52,003 nucleotides of DNA from Actinomycetes bacterium (GTDB lineage Bacteria > Actinomycetota > Acidimicrobiia > Acidimicrobiales > Acidimicrobiaceae), in assembly GCA_021803345.1 (NCBI GenBank), contig JAJZLS010000063.1, forward strand, positions 1 through 52,003, given 5' to 3'. Positions 1 to 10,872 of the stretch are shown here, in pieces. Numbering within the stretch: position 1 is the first letter of the stretch; the number at the start of each line of letters is the position of its first letter. A program made the translations under genes and the position numbers. Below the pieces are notes generated by a model that was not told the origin of the DNA, searched no databases, and worked only from the letters and a program-made list of their open reading frames with translations.

Positions 1-57
1 TTTGGGTACAATCTCTGTCCGATACTCATATAGTTATCTTAATTCCTGGGTGTTACA

Positions 58-129
58 TCCTGGCTTTGCCAGGACTCGCCCTTGACCCCACGGATAAATC
101 CGGGGGCTTGCGGGATTATTTCGGTCAAC
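58..129. repeat. Tandem hairpins and 44-bp repeat (copy 1) at the 3' end of uvrA
   Basis: Two stem-loops lie directly after uvrA. Positions 58-74 form TCCTGGC-ttt-GCCAGGA. Positions 86-105 form CCCC-a-CGGAT/ATCCG-g-GGG. The 44 bases 86-129 recur at 17476-17519 with one difference, and a diverged version is at 36791-36840. The repeat contains the uvrA stop codon. The hairpin resembles the ends of IS200/IS605 (TnpB) elements, but no tnpB is present, so it may be a relic end, a miniature element, or a dispersed terminator. Confidence 0.6.
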
Positions 130-3016
130 CTAGAACGGGTCTCAAGAACTGACCGGTATAACTTTCATCAACCTTGGCAACTTGTTCCGGAGTACCGGTG
201 GCAATGACCTGGCCGCCAGCTTCACCACCCTCCGGTCCTAGATCGATCAGATAATCGGCGGTTTTGATCACATCCAGATTGTGCTCGATTACAAGTACCG
301 TATTCCCGGCATCAACCAGTCGGCCCAGGACTATTAAAAGCTTCCTTATATCTTCAAAATGAAGACCGGTGGTTGGTTCATCAAGGATATAAATAGTATG
401 TCCGGTGGGGCGCTTGGCCAGCTCTGAGGCAAGCTTGACACGCTGAGCTTCACCTCCGGAAAGCGTTGGCGCTGGTTGGCCAAGTTTCACATAACCCAAC
501 CCGACTTCCACCAAAGTATTAAGATAACGGATTATCGAGGGCTGATTTGAAAAGAAGTCTTTAGCTGTCTCAATCGACATATCCAAAACCTCAGCTATAT
601 TCTTGCCCCTAAAGATAACTTCCAAAGTGTCTCTGTTGTACCTTGCACCTTTGCATACCTCACAAGGAACATAGACGTCTGGAAGAAAGTTCATCTCTAT
701 CTTCAATGTGCCATCCCCGGCGCATGCCTCGCAGCGCCCACCTTTGACATTAAATGAAAATCTTCCTGGCTGGTATCCTCGAACTTTAGCCTCCGGGGCC
801 TGTGCAAATAATCTTCTTATATGGTCAAACACGCCGGTATAGGTTGCAGCGTTCGAACGGGGGGTTCTTCCAATTGCTGACTGGTCAATATTTACAACTT
901 TGTCAATATGGGCCACCCCCTGAATCTCATCGTGAAGACCGGGAACTGTTTTGGAGCCATAGACAGATTTCATCAAAGATTTCAATAAAATCTCGTTCAC
1001 CAATGAAGACTTACCGGAACCGGAGACCCCGGTAACCGCTACAAACGCACCAAGTGGTATTTCGACATCAATATTTTTAAGATTATTCTGTCGGGCATTC
1101 TTTATCACCAGTTCTGACGAGTAGAGTTCTCTTCGTGACTTTGGGACGGGAATAGAAATACGTCCACCTAAGTACGCTCCGCTTATAGATCTCGGTGAGT
1201 TTATAAGATCTTCCACCTTTCCTTGCGCCACCACCTCACCACCATGTTCGCCAGCACCTGGACCAATATCGAGGATCCAATCGGCAGCTCGAATCGTCTC
1301 TTCATCATGCTCCACCACAATTACCGTATTGTCGAGATGCTTGAGTTTTGTCAACGTCTCGATCAAGCGGTGGTTGTCACGCTGATGCAGTCCAATCGAA
1401 GGTTCGTCCAGCACGTACAGCACTCCAGTCAAACCAGAGCCGATTTGGGACGCCAGCCGAATCCGCTGCGCCTCCCCTCCCGATAAAGTAGCGGCAGAAC
1501 GTGCGAGGGTCAGATAATCCAGTCCAACATCCAGAAGAAAATCCAGGCGGGAAGAAATCTCTCTCACCACCGGCGATGCTATTAAACGATCCCGCTCCGA
1601 AAGTACCAGTTTTGATATTTCTGACCGGGTACCGGTAATTGGCAGCGAACATAGTTGGAATATGTTCTTATCCCCAACCGTAACTGCGAGTGACTCGGGC
1701 TTTAGCCTGGCACCGTTACAGTCGTGACACGGAACCTGACGCATGTAGCCTTCCACAGCCTCTCTCTGATAGTCACTATCAGCTTCCGAATGCCTTCTTT
1801 GCAAATACTGAGAGACCCCCTCGAAATTAAGTTTTATTTTCCTTTGGCTGCCGAATCGATTTCTATACGTAACCATTAATGGTCCGCTATCGGCTCCGTA
1901 GAGAATTAGGTGTCTCACTTCTTTAGGCAAATCCTTCCAGGGAATATTCAAAGAGAATCCGTACTGTTCACTGAGGGCTGCCAACAACCTGCGGAAATAG
2001 TCCGACCGAGCAGAAGCCCACGGCGCAATAGCATCCTGAATTAGTGCAAGATTAACATTGGGAACCACCAGTTCCGGATCAACTTCAAACCTGGTCCCAA
2101 GTCCTAGACAGGTTGGACATGCCCCATAGGGTGAGTTGAATGAAAAGTTACGAGGTTCAAGCTGCTCAAAAGAAATCCCGCAATTAGCACAAGCCAAGTT
2201 CTCTGAAAAAACTATAAGTTCGTCATCGTTTTCGTGCGACTCACTGCTTTCATGTGGAATTAATAATATTTCTACCACGCCATCTGAAAGACCCAGAGCA
2301 GTTTCTACAGAATCGGTAAGTCGTCGCTCAATCCCGTCTCTTTTCACCAACCTGTCAATTACTACCTCAATAGAGTGGATCTCATATCTCTCAAGTTCTA
2401 TCGACGACCGTTGTGCTAACTCTACGATATTTCCATCGACCCGGACTCTCGAAAAGCCTCGTTTTGATAAGTCCTCCAATAGGGTGCTGTATTCTCCCTT
2501 TCGACCCCGGACCAATGGAGCAAGCACTGCAAATCTCGCACCCTCAGGCAGTTCCATTACCCTGTCGACAATCTGGGAAGGGGTCTGTCTCGACACTTCA
2601 TTCCCACACTGAGAGCAATGTGGGACTCCAATTCTGGCAAAAAGCAGGCGCATATAGTCATATATCTCAGTTATCGTGCCAACGGTGGAACGAGGATTTC
2701 GCGAAGATGACTTCTGATCAATGGATATTGCCGGTGATAGGCCTTCTATGAAATCGACATCGGGTTTATTCATCTGGCCAAGAAATTGCCGGGCATAAGA
2801 AGACAACGACTCTACATAACGCCGCTGACCTTCGGCAAAGATGGTATCGAACGCCAGCGAAGACTTGCCAGACCCAGAAAGTCCAGTGATTACCACCAGG
2901 CTGTTCCTGGGGATTTCCACCGAAATATCTTTTAGATTGTGTTCCCTCGCACCTTTAACTACCAACTTATCAGCCACGTCAGTTAAGGCTAATCGTCCAG
3001 TCCAACTACCGATCAC
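125..3016 (-). CDS. uvrA: UvrABC excinuclease subunit A
   Basis: UvrA is the damage-sensing ATPase of nucleotide excision repair; it loads UvrB on lesions in the cytoplasm. The 963-residue length is normal for the family. Two ABC modules are visible: Walker A GLSGSGKS at residues 45-52 and GVSGSGKS near 655, with TLSGGEAQR signatures near 505 and 845, each followed by a LDEP Walker B. Zinc modules are seen as CANC...CPTC near 285-315 and CEAC...CEVC near 750-780. The start is a GTG; no better in-frame start precedes the conserved [11 protein letters not shown] segment. uvrB lies about 6 kb upstream on the same strand rather than adjacent. The stop codon sits inside a dispersed repeat. Confidence 0.97.
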   Translation of the reverse strand: MIGSWTGRLALTDVADKLVVKGAREHNLKDISVEIPRNSLVVITGLSGSGKSSLAFDTIFAEGQRRYVESLSSYARQFLGQMNKPDVDFIEGLSPAISIDQKSSSRNPRSTVGTITEIYDYMRLLFARIGVPHCSQCGNEVSRQTPSQIVDRVMELPEGARFAVLAPLVRGRKGEYSTLLEDLSKRGFSRVRVDGNIVELAQRSSIELERYEIHSIEVVIDRLVKRDGIERRLTDSVETALGLSDGVVEILLIPHESSESHENDDELIVFSENLACANCGISFEQLEPRNFSFNSPYGACPTCLGLGTRFEVDPELVVPNVNLALIQDAIAPWASARSDYFRRLLAALSEQYGFSLNIPWKDLPKEVRHLILYGADSGPLMVTYRNRFGSQRKIKLNFEGVSQYLQRRHSEADSDYQREAVEGYMRQVPCHDCNGARLKPESLAVTVGDKNIFQLCSLPITGTRSEISKLVLSERDRLIASPVVREISSRLDFLLDVGLDYLTLARSAATLSGGEAQRIRLASQIGSGLTGVLYVLDEPSIGLHQRDNHRLIETLTKLKHLDNTVIVVEHDEETIRAADWILDIGPGAGEHGGEVVAQGKVEDLINSPRSISGAYLGGRISIPVPKSRRELYSSELVIKNARQNNLKNIDVEIPLGAFVAVTGVSGSGKSSLVNEILLKSLMKSVYGSKTVPGLHDEIQGVAHIDKVVNIDQSAIGRTPRSNAATYTGVFDHIRRLFAQAPEAKVRGYQPGRFSFNVKGGRCEACAGDGTLKIEMNFLPDVYVPCEVCKGARYNRDTLEVIFRGKNIAEVLDMSIETAKDFFSNQPSIIRYLNTLVEVGLGYVKLGQPAPTLSGGEAQRVKLASELAKRPTGHTIYILDEPTTGLHFEDIRKLLIVLGRLVDAGNTVLVIEHNLDVIKTADYLIDLGPEGGEAGGQVIATGTPEQVAKVDESYTGQFLRPVLG

Positions 3017-3077
3017 CCGATAGCAAAGCCGGAGTTCAAATCCCTTTCATGCCAGGAATAGAATTAGACGATTCCAA

Positions 3078-4427
3078 CTACAAATCAGGAAACAATACTC
3101 CTGGATTCAGGATCATCGATGGATCACAGATACGTTTGAGCGCCTGCATCATTTCTATGTCATCAGGAGACCTGGTTAGTGACATTTCCGACACCTTGGC
3201 CCTGCCAATGCCGTGTTCCGCGGATATCGAACCGCCAAAACCAGCCACCAAAGCAAAGATTTCATGGTCTAATTCGTCATCGATGGCCTCACCTAAAAGA
3301 TTGATATGAATATTGCCATCGCCCAGATGGCCAAAGATTACTGGAGAGATACCCGTATATCCGCTAGATATCAGATCCTCGAGAGATCGTACAAATTCTG
3401 AAACTACTAAAAGAGGAACACTCACATCTAATTTATGGGCTAAACCTTCTCGGGCTATGGCTTCACTGTGAAGCTCGCGCCAAAGCCACAATCCCTCACC
3501 CTGTGAATCGCACCTAATAACAGCATCGGTCACCACCGGATGGCGATCCAGAAATTCAGCCAACTCTAGTTCATAACTCTGACTGCCTGTCACCTCCGCC
3601 AACAATGTAAAAGGGGTCACATTGTCTAATGGAAACCTGGTTGGATGAATCTTTCCTACCAACTCAATTCCGGAAGCAGTCATCAGCTCGATAGCATCAA
3701 TACCCTCAAAGCTCTTGCGCAGATCCATCTGCAGCTCCACGGCATCATCCAACGAGGACAAAGCGATAAGTCCGACGGTTCGATGCAGCGGGATTTCAAC
3801 CAGTCTTACAATTGCCCTGGTGATAACTCCCAGGGTACCTTCCGATCCACACAAAATCGAGGCCCAGTCGTAGCCGGTATTGTCCTTAACCAAACCCTCC
3901 ATTCTGGAGATAACCTTCGAATTACCAAATACTGCCTCAATCCCGATTATCTGATGCCGGGTTGAACCGTATTTAATTACGTGAATTCCACCAGCATTGG
4001 TTGAAATCATGCCTCCTATGGTGGCACTTCCCCGTGAAGCCAAGTCAACTGCAAACTTCAGGCCAAACGGTCTTGCCGCATCGTTCAGAGTCTCCAGCGT
4101 AACCCCGGCACCCACCACAGCCGATTTTGACACCGTATCGATTTCTAAATCATCAAGCTTTTCGCTAGAGAGGACTACTGCCTCCCGCACTGGAGTCGCC
4201 CCTCCGACAAGGCTGGTGTTTCCTCCCTGGGTAACCAGGGCAATGCCAAGTCGCCTTGCTATTTGAATAGTCTTTTCTATTTGCCAGCAGTTGGTGGGCC
4301 GAACCACGCAGACCACGTTGCCCTGAAATCGGCCGGTCCAATCAGAGGAATATTTGGCAACTATCTCAGGATCAGTTATTATCCAATCAGAACCAAGACT
4401 TCGCCTTAGGGTAGAGATCAGATCCAT
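3078..4427 (-). CDS. GlcD-like FAD-binding oxidoreductase (D-2-hydroxyacid dehydrogenase type)
   Basis: This 449-residue protein has the PCMH-type FAD domain in its N-terminal half, with TQGGNTSLVGGA near 67-80 and the GSATIGGMISTNAGG stretch near 132-147. The C-terminal half carries the FAD-oxidase-C signature FGHLGDGNIH and ends with SAEHGIGRAK. Such enzymes oxidise D-lactate, glycolate or D-2-hydroxyglutarate and pass electrons to a carrier. The precise substrate cannot be read from the sequence. It is co-directional with uvrA, 61 bases upstream of it, so the two may share a transcript, though no functional link is evident. Confidence 0.85.
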   Translation of the reverse strand: MDLISTLRRSLGSDWIITDPEIVAKYSSDWTGRFQGNVVCVVRPTNCWQIEKTIQIARRLGIALVTQGGNTSLVGGATPVREAVVLSSEKLDDLEIDTVSKSAVVGAGVTLETLNDAARPFGLKFAVDLASRGSATIGGMISTNAGGIHVIKYGSTRHQIIGIEAVFGNSKVISRMEGLVKDNTGYDWASILCGSEGTLGVITRAIVRLVEIPLHRTVGLIALSSLDDAVELQMDLRKSFEGIDAIELMTASGIELVGKIHPTRFPLDNVTPFTLLAEVTGSQSYELELAEFLDRHPVVTDAVIRCDSQGEGLWLWRELHSEAIAREGLAHKLDVSVPLLVVSEFVRSLEDLISSGYTGISPVIFGHLGDGNIHINLLGEAIDDELDHEIFALVAGFGGSISAEHGIGRAKVSEMSLTRSPDDIEMMQALKRICDPSMILNPGVLFPDL

Positions 4428-4629
4428 CAGTAATTACTTCCCAGAACAATCGGTTATATCACTTACAACTAGGCACAACTCTTATGCTCTAAATCAACCA
4501 CATTTAGAATGGATACCACCAGTACAACCCATCCTCACCTACCGGTCTGCATTCCATCCTGGGACCTTTAACTGATCACTCTGGCGATGGGCATCTAGTG
4601 TTGTTGCTTGTGAATTCTACAGTAGATAC

Positions 4630-6300
4630 TCAATTGGAAGAAGATAACAGGTCACTTTTAAGTTTAGCCTTGTCGATCTTTCCCACGTTTGTCAGCGGGA
4701 GTTCGTCCACCAGCTCCAGCCTCTCTGGGTATTTATAGCCGGCTATTTCGAATCTGTCGAACTCGCTGCGCAAAGAGTCCAGAGTAATCGACTTACTCTT
4801 ATCTTTTAGCACTATGACTGCGCATACCAGCTCGCCCTTCTGAGCATCAGGCAAAGACACCACAGCAGCATGTTCCACATTGGAGATTCGATAGAGAAGG
4901 TTTTCTATTTCTTCAGCACTGATTTTCTCACCGGCACGATTGATGAGATCCTTGGTTCTGCCAAGAACCACCAGGCTACCGGAAGAATCACGTCGCACCA
5001 CGTCGCCGGTTCTGTACCATCCATCATCCGTAAACGCTTTTTGATTATGCTCAGGGGCTCTGTAATAACCCCTTAGCGTATATGGACCCCTGGTGAGCAA
5101 TTGCCCCATCTCACCTTCAGGAACCTCCGCACCCTGTTCATCAACAATGCGAATTTCATCAAATGGACTCATGGGACGGCCTTGGGTCTCGCAGATCGTT
5201 TCCTCGGGATCGTCCAGATCTGTATAATTGAGCAGTCCCTCAGCCATTCCAAATACCTGTTGCAGCTTACAACCTAAAACGGGACCCACCTTGAACGCAA
5301 GTTCAGGGGCCATCCTTGCACCGCCAACTTGCAAAACCTGCAGAGATGAAAGATCATATTTAGGATTTGAAGAGAAGTGTTCGAGCCATTTTTGAGCTAT
5401 GGCGGGAACAACCGCAGTCACCGTTATCCCTTCTTTTTCAATCAATGACAGGGCATAGGATGGCTCGGGACTTAGACCCATCACTACTGTGCCGCCAAGG
5501 TGCAAAGTGCCAAGGATTCCGGGACACGCTAATGGGAAATTATGGGAAGCAGGAAGAAACGTTCCATAAACCGTGTTGGCGCTAAATCGGCACCGCTGGG
5601 AACTAATCCGGAAATTATAACCATAATCGTCGTGCGTCCTCGGGATCAACTTGGGAACCCCTGTAGTACCACCAGATAGCAGAAAAAGTGCAATCTCGTT
5701 AGAGCTAGGCCCCAGATCAATCGTCAGTTTCTGACGGTCAACGATATCGTCCCCGGCTAATATCAGCTGGTCCAAATCTGTAGCCTCAGAATCAAGTTCG
5801 CTCTGACCAGAATTTAGAACAAACAGGGTGGATAAAGTAGGACAACGCCCTTTTAGCTCAATACCCATACCCAAATGGTCAAAGCTACGCAGAGTATCAG
5901 GAATTGCCAAACCTTTCGCTTCCACGTGATTAATAAAGTAGCCAATTTCAAAAGCACGATGACCCGGCAATGCCATCACCGGAACTACCCCCAGCCGCAG
6001 GCATGCAAACAGGAATACCACTAATTCCCAGCAATTTGGAAGCTGAATTACAACAGTGTCCTGCGGCCGAAATCCCTTTTCATACAAACGTTGCGCCAAC
6101 CGGTCAACAAGCTTTAAAAGCTCTGTATAACTGAGCCTGACGGTATCATCGACGATCGCCGTCGTATCTGGGAAACGTGCTTGTGAATCGCGAAGATAGG
6201 CGTATAGAGTCCCGCCGTTCCAGCAGCCCTCGGATCTGTATTTAGCGGCAAATAGCTCGGGCCAACCTACAAACCCATCTTGCAATTTCATAGAATCCAC
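4630..6300 (-). CDS. Aryl-acid AMP ligase / CoA ligase (EntE/SdgA-like)
   Basis: A 556-residue adenylate-forming enzyme. The N-terminus (GWPELFAAKYRSEGCW) matches the 2,3-dihydroxybenzoate- and salicylate-activating group rather than fatty acyl-CoA ligases. The P-loop-like LLSGGTTGVPKLIPRTH is near 206-222, the A5-type motif QVFGMAEGLLNYT near 335-347, and YRTGD near 430; K near the C-terminus (LTNVGKIDKAKL) is the adenylation lysine. It activates an aromatic acid with ATP, and may transfer it to CoA itself or need a partner. It starts 46 bases after the flavin monooxygenase gene, so the two form an operon. The start may be the GTG at 6300 or the ATG at 6291. Substrate (salicylate, anthranilate or a relative) is inferred. 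Confidence 0.87.
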   Translation of the reverse strand: MDSMKLQDGFVGWPELFAAKYRSEGCWNGGTLYAYLRDSQARFPDTTAIVDDTVRLSYTELLKLVDRLAQRLYEKGFRPQDTVVIQLPNCWELVVFLFACLRLGVVPVMALPGHRAFEIGYFINHVEAKGLAIPDTLRSFDHLGMGIELKGRCPTLSTLFVLNSGQSELDSEATDLDQLILAGDDIVDRQKLTIDLGPSSNEIALFLLSGGTTGVPKLIPRTHDDYGYNFRISSQRCRFSANTVYGTFLPASHNFPLACPGILGTLHLGGTVVMGLSPEPSYALSLIEKEGITVTAVVPAIAQKWLEHFSSNPKYDLSSLQVLQVGGARMAPELAFKVGPVLGCKLQQVFGMAEGLLNYTDLDDPEETICETQGRPMSPFDEIRIVDEQGAEVPEGEMGQLLTRGPYTLRGYYRAPEHNQKAFTDDGWYRTGDVVRRDSSGSLVVLGRTKDLINRAGEKISAEEIENLLYRISNVEHAAVVSLPDAQKGELVCAVIVLKDKSKSITLDSLRSEFDRFEIAGYKYPERLELVDELPLTNVGKIDKAKLKSDLLSSSN

Positions 6301-6346
6301 GACCCTTGATATCTAAAAACTACGACAGTTAATGGAGTGGCCGCAC

Positions 6347-7930
6347 TCATCTGCACCAACCGACAAAATCAGTTCTACCCGACAGTATCAACGTCTCTCC
6401 CAGATCTCGGTCGGTTTGATCCTCTACGATTAGGGTTGGAATGCGGTGAATCAATTTACACATCTCTCCCAAACTCCGTCTGTCACTATGATCCCCGCCT
6501 GCAACAGCTATCACTACCGGATCTTTCTTCGCTATGTCCTCAATCTCAGCGGCAGCCTTCTCAAAGCCATCTTGATCTTGTGAAATGGTAACGATCACTC
6601 CACAGTCTTTGAGAATCGATTCCCCCCAATTAGTGACCAGCTTAATTGATTTGAACCCATTGCTGGACCTGAAGGTGGCCCAGCATGACCCATTTTCATC
6701 ATATATCACTTCCACCATCCGCGACAGAATTACCAAGCCACTTAGGTCAAATTGGGTTTCAAGCGGACTCTCCCCATGATTTGATTTCCACCACTCGAGG
6801 GAATCTTCTACAAAAGCTTGATCCCGATGACTCAACCTACCTAACGTGATTGCCCTGGTAAAAAAATGTAAGGAAAACTGCTCTGGACTGAGTCTCTGAT
6901 AAAATGCTCCGAAATTCTCCCACCAGCGTAGCGAAGGTTTGGCAGATCCCTGGATATGGTCAACACCGGGCCGACGGCTGTCTTCATATGTTTGAAGAGT
7001 CTGATCCAAATCACCTCTATAACCCTCAAAAGCTGCTGCAAGTGCGGAAGCATCTTCCAAGGCCATTTTGGTGCCTGATCCCACTGAAAAATGAGCCGTG
7101 TGAGCACTGTCTCCTATCAAGACAAAGTTCTTGTAATGCCAGGATTCATTCTTAATAGTTCTAAAGTTTCCCCAACGTGAATTATTCACCAGCAGCTGGT
7201 GTCCATCGATTTCTCTGCTGAACAGCTCCTCAAGATAGCTCTTGCTGAACTCGTCACTCACCCCGGGAGGCGTATTAGGGTCGAAACCGTCCATGCCGGC
7301 TCGCTTCCATGTCTCCTCATCGGTTTCGACAATGAAGGTCCCCCGCGAGTCGTCGATCGGATAACCGTGAACTGCAAATATCCCGTCCGCAGACTGTCGG
7401 AACAGAAAAGTTAAGCCGTTAAACCTGTAAGTAGTTCCGAACCAAATAAATTTGGCCCTTGCGACATCGATTGTTGGACGAAATTTTCCGGCATGGAAGG
7501 ATCGCAGCATTGAATTGGCTCCATCGCTGCAAACCACTAGATCGAACTGATCTAGCGATTCAAACATTTCCACCGGGGTGCTGAAACGCATCATAACTCC
7601 AACTTCGTCAGCCCTTTGGTATAGAAGTTGAAGCAAATCTTTTCTTCCAATTGCAGCCATGCCATTGCCACCGCACTGAGACACAGAACCCTTTATTCTC
7701 ACCTCGATAGTGTCCCAATGCTGACCAATATCGCTCAATCGCTCTTTAAGCACAGAGTCAGACTGACTTAGATTTGCAAGAGTTGAATCTGAAAAGACTA
7801 CACCAAAACCAAAGGTGTCATCTGATCTGTTTCGCTCAAAAACTGTCACTTCCCAATTCGGATTCATCTGCTTTATCAATGAAGCAAAGAATGTTCCTCC
7901 TGGGCCTCCGCCGACGCAGGCAATCCTCAT
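6347..7930 (-). CDS. FAD-dependent aryl-CoA monooxygenase with shortened C-terminal domain
   Basis: The 527-residue protein starts at the ATG 7930, behind AGGTGG, giving MRIACVGGGPGG with the Rossmann GxGxxG at residues 7-12. The first 375 or so residues match the flavin monooxygenase half of salicylyl-CoA 5-hydroxylase and anthraniloyl-CoA monooxygenase, including VVFSDSTL and the second FAD motif LIGDSAHTAHFSVGSG. The last 150 residues start with FDLSGLVILSR and end IPTLIVEDQTDRDLGETLI-LSGRTDFVGWCR, which resemble the beginning and end of the Old-Yellow-Enzyme-type barrel that normally follows for about 370 residues; the middle is gone. With the downstream aryl-acid ligase it suggests CoA-thioester hydroxylation of an ortho-substituted benzoate. 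Confidence 0.82.
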   Translation of the reverse strand: MRIACVGGGPGGTFFASLIKQMNPNWEVTVFERNRSDDTFGFGVVFSDSTLANLSQSDSVLKERLSDIGQHWDTIEVRIKGSVSQCGGNGMAAIGRKDLLQLLYQRADEVGVMMRFSTPVEMFESLDQFDLVVCSDGANSMLRSFHAGKFRPTIDVARAKFIWFGTTYRFNGLTFLFRQSADGIFAVHGYPIDDSRGTFIVETDEETWKRAGMDGFDPNTPPGVSDEFSKSYLEELFSREIDGHQLLVNNSRWGNFRTIKNESWHYKNFVLIGDSAHTAHFSVGSGTKMALEDASALAAAFEGYRGDLDQTLQTYEDSRRPGVDHIQGSAKPSLRWWENFGAFYQRLSPEQFSLHFFTRAITLGRLSHRDQAFVEDSLEWWKSNHGESPLETQFDLSGLVILSRMVEVIYDENGSCWATFRSSNGFKSIKLVTNWGESILKDCGVIVTISQDQDGFEKAAAEIEDIAKKDPVVIAVAGGDHSDRRSLGEMCKLIHRIPTLIVEDQTDRDLGETLILSGRTDFVGWCR

Positions 7931-8165
7931 GAACCACCTTCCACACACAACCGAGCCATACAATACTCCCCAGACTAACTTCGAGATTACTGAACCAAAA
8001 CGCCTAGCAAAACCTTTTCTGTGCCAACCCCAATTTCCTCACTGAATAAGATCTTCTACAGGTTCAGAAAGATCCCTGAAACATTTTAAGGATATCGGAA
8101 AACAGTTCTGGTCTAATTCGCCTGTAGAGACCTGTAATTCATAAGGTTACGCTGAAATCATCTAA

Positions 8166-8807
8166 TTATTTTCTTCGAAATACCGACCAGGTCCCGCCCC
8201 CAGCTTCAGAAGAGACTCCTGAAAAGCTGTCCCCCAGCGCCGTTGCCACCTCCTCTGGCGACAAATAAATCGGAGTTTGATCACCATTGGTACTGATCCA
8301 GGCCACGTATCCAGACGGGGACAATATCCGCTCGACTTCGTCGGGAAATAGCAAAGTATTTATCAGGAACAATCCGTCAACTGAACTATCCGATAGAGGA
8401 AGCTGGGCTCCGTCACCCCTTACCCGCAGTCCACGGTTAGCTCGGGAATTTATTAGCATTTCCTGACTTATGTCAACACAAAGTAAGGACAGAAACAACT
8501 CAGACAACATATCAGAATACGCTCCAGTTCCTGATCCAAGTTCGACGCCCAGGCTGCCATGAGAAACCCCACCCCGTTCGAGACAGTCAGTCACAGGAAC
8601 CACACGTGAATTGAAGTCCCTTTCCGACCAGGTTGAGGCCATTGAATCAAACAAATCCGAGACCTTCGCAGCTCTGGCACTGTCCCATGAAGACCTGTCA
8701 AATGCAACTTCCTGAGTCACCTTGCGCATCGGATGAGAATTTACATCAGTTTTTTCCATTAATACCGGAGCGCCTACCCGCGGAAGATAACTAATTCGAT
8801 CATTCAC
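8166..8807 (-). CDS. Class I SAM-dependent methyltransferase
   Basis: A 213-residue protein with a methyltransferase core. Motif I is LGVELGSGTGAYSDML near 93-108, followed by acidic motif LLCVDIS near 114-120 and GDGAQLPLSDSSVDGLFLINTLLF near 132-155. The substrate is not recognisable; the closest pattern is the Methyltransf_11 type. It begins 24 bases after uvrB with a GTG preceded by a G-rich stretch, so it is probably co-transcribed with uvrB. A gap of 235 bases follows before the monooxygenase gene, which probably has its own promoter. Confidence 0.8.
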   Translation of the reverse strand: MNDRISYLPRVGAPVLMEKTDVNSHPMRKVTQEVAFDRSSWDSARAAKVSDLFDSMASTWSERDFNSRVVPVTDCLERGGVSHGSLGVELGSGTGAYSDMLSELFLSLLCVDISQEMLINSRANRGLRVRGDGAQLPLSDSSVDGLFLINTLLFPDEVERILSPSGYVAWISTNGDQTPIYLSPEEVATALGDSFSGVSSEAGGGTWSVFRRK

Positions 8808-8831
8808 TTTCCAGATCCCCTTCTATTCCCA

Positions 8832-10847
8832 TCAGCCCTTGGCATCCCTTATTTGATTTTCAAGGTCTCTGATTTCGTCCCGAATTCTCGCAGCGTATTC
8901 AAACTTCAAATCCGCAGAAGCCTGATACATCTCTTGTTCCAATGTCTGAATCAAAGATACCAGTTCTTCAAGACCCAACCCGGACAGATCTTTCGTGTGA
9001 TCCCGCTTCCGCGACCTTTTTCCATGGTTAGGAACCGCAACGTTGGGACCAGGCCTCAACTGCTCTAAAATGTCCGACACCGCTTTACGTATAGTCTGTG
9101 GCGATATGTTGTGCTCCTGATTGTAAGCCTGCTGAAGTGTCCTTCTACGTTCGGTCTCAGATATCGCCCGTCTCATGGAATTTGTAACCAGGTCGGCATA
9201 AAGGATTACAAAACCATCGACATTTCGGGCCGCACGCCCTATCGTCTGTATAAGAGAAGTTTCGGACCGTAAAAAACCCTCTTTATCTGCATCAAGTATC
9301 GCAACCAGAGAAACTTCGGGCAGGTCCAGCCCTTCACGAAGCAGGTTGATGCCGACCAATACGTCAAATTCACCCAGTCGGAGATCTCGCAATATCTCAA
9401 TTCTTTCCAAGGTATCTATATTTGAATGAAGGTACCTGACCCTTAAACCCAATTCCAAAAGATAGTCAGTCAGATCTTCCGACATCTTTTTGGTAAGAGT
9501 TGTTATAAGAATTCGATCTCCCTGGGACACCCGTTGATTTATCTCCGAGATCAAGTCATCAATTTGACCCTTGGTTGGTCGTATTTCAACTTTTGGATCG
9601 ATCAAACCGGTTGGCCTAATGATCTGCTCAACCACCTGAGAGGACTGCGATATCTCATATTTGCTGGGGGTGGCGGACAGAAACACAGCTTGATTGATAC
9701 GCTCATAGAACTCTTCAAATCGCAGAGGGCGGTTATCCATAGCTGAAGGAAGCCTGAATCCGTGCTCCACCAAAGTTTCCTTTCGGGAGCGGTCTCCTGC
9801 GTATTGACCATGTATCTGAGGGATTGCCACGTGAGATTCGTCAATAACTAAAAGGAAGTCTTTTGGAAAGTAATCGAGAAGGGTAAACGGAGCTTCTCCG
9901 GGCTTTCGCCCGTCAAGGTGTCTCGAGTAGTTCTCAATGCCGTGACAGAACCCCACCTCCGCAAGCATCTCAAGATCGAATTGGGTACGCATTCTCAGCC
10001 GTTGAGCCTCGAGGATTCGTCCGCTATTCTCTAATTCACGCAATCGCAATTGAAGTTCAGCCTCGATCGATTTGATGGCTCGCTTGATCGACTCGTCACC
10101 GGCCACATAGTGAGTAGCTGGGAACACCTCCAGGTGATCAAGAATTTCATACTGTTCACCTGTGAGAGGATCTACTTTTACTATCCGCTCCACTTCGTCA
10201 CCGAACATCTCAACTCGATATGGCAGTTCCTCATAGGAGGGATGGATTTCCAAGGTGTCGCCACGTACTCTGAATTTTCCTCTTACTAAATTCATGTCAT
10301 TACGTTCGTAATGCATATCCACCAATTTCCTCAACACCTCTTTTAGGTCATATGTGGATCCCGTATCGAAAATCAGTAGCTTATCCAGATACTCTGAAGG
10401 TGATCCTAAACCATAAATACATGAGACAGAAGCTACGACGATGACGTCACGCCGGGTAAGAAGCGCCGAAGTGGCAGAATGGCGCAACCTGTCAATTTCA
10501 TCGTTTACCGTTGCATCTTTCTCGATAAACGTATCCGTAGTCGGGAGATACGCCTCCGGCTGGTAGTAGTCGTAATAAGATACAAAGTATTCAACGCGGT
10601 TATTAGGGAAAAAATCACGAAATTCCGAGGCTAGCTGCGCAGCAAGGGACTTATTAGGAGCGATAACCAACGTAGGTTTTTGCACCGCCTCAATTGTCCA
10701 GGCGATAGTCGCACTCTTACCAGAGCCAGTAATTCCCAGCAACGTCTGAAAGCGATCGCCTCGTTCAATTCCATCTGAAAGCTGCTTGATCGCCTTCGGC
10801 TGGTCTCCAGCCGGGGAGTAGGGCGCAACTACTTTGAACTTATTCAC
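8832..10847 (-). CDS. uvrB: UvrABC excinuclease subunit B
   Basis: UvrB is the helicase-like subunit that verifies DNA damage and positions UvrC. The 671 residues include Walker A GITGSGKS near 39-46, the beta-hairpin region [12 protein letters not shown] near 92-103, the helicase box VIDESH near 335-340, motif [10 protein letters not shown] near 537-544, and the C-terminal UVR domain ([20 protein letters not shown]) near 632-652 that contacts UvrC. The start is GTG with a purine-rich AGTGGA upstream. coaE ends 25 bases before this start on the same strand, so coaE, uvrB and the methyltransferase probably form one unit. Confidence 0.97.
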   Translation of the reverse strand: MNKFKVVAPYSPAGDQPKAIKQLSDGIERGDRFQTLLGITGSGKSATIAWTIEAVQKPTLVIAPNKSLAAQLASEFRDFFPNNRVEYFVSYYDYYQPEAYLPTTDTFIEKDATVNDEIDRLRHSATSALLTRRDVIVVASVSCIYGLGSPSEYLDKLLIFDTGSTYDLKEVLRKLVDMHYERNDMNLVRGKFRVRGDTLEIHPSYEELPYRVEMFGDEVERIVKVDPLTGEQYEILDHLEVFPATHYVAGDESIKRAIKSIEAELQLRLRELENSGRILEAQRLRMRTQFDLEMLAEVGFCHGIENYSRHLDGRKPGEAPFTLLDYFPKDFLLVIDESHVAIPQIHGQYAGDRSRKETLVEHGFRLPSAMDNRPLRFEEFYERINQAVFLSATPSKYEISQSSQVVEQIIRPTGLIDPKVEIRPTKGQIDDLISEINQRVSQGDRILITTLTKKMSEDLTDYLLELGLRVRYLHSNIDTLERIEILRDLRLGEFDVLVGINLLREGLDLPEVSLVAILDADKEGFLRSETSLIQTIGRAARNVDGFVILYADLVTNSMRRAISETERRRTLQQAYNQEHNISPQTIRKAVSDILEQLRPGPNVAVPNHGKRSRKRDHTKDLSGLGLEELVSLIQTLEQEMYQASADLKFEYAARIRDEIRDLENQIRDAKG

Positions 10848-10872
10848 ATATCCACTTTAAAAGCAATCAAAA

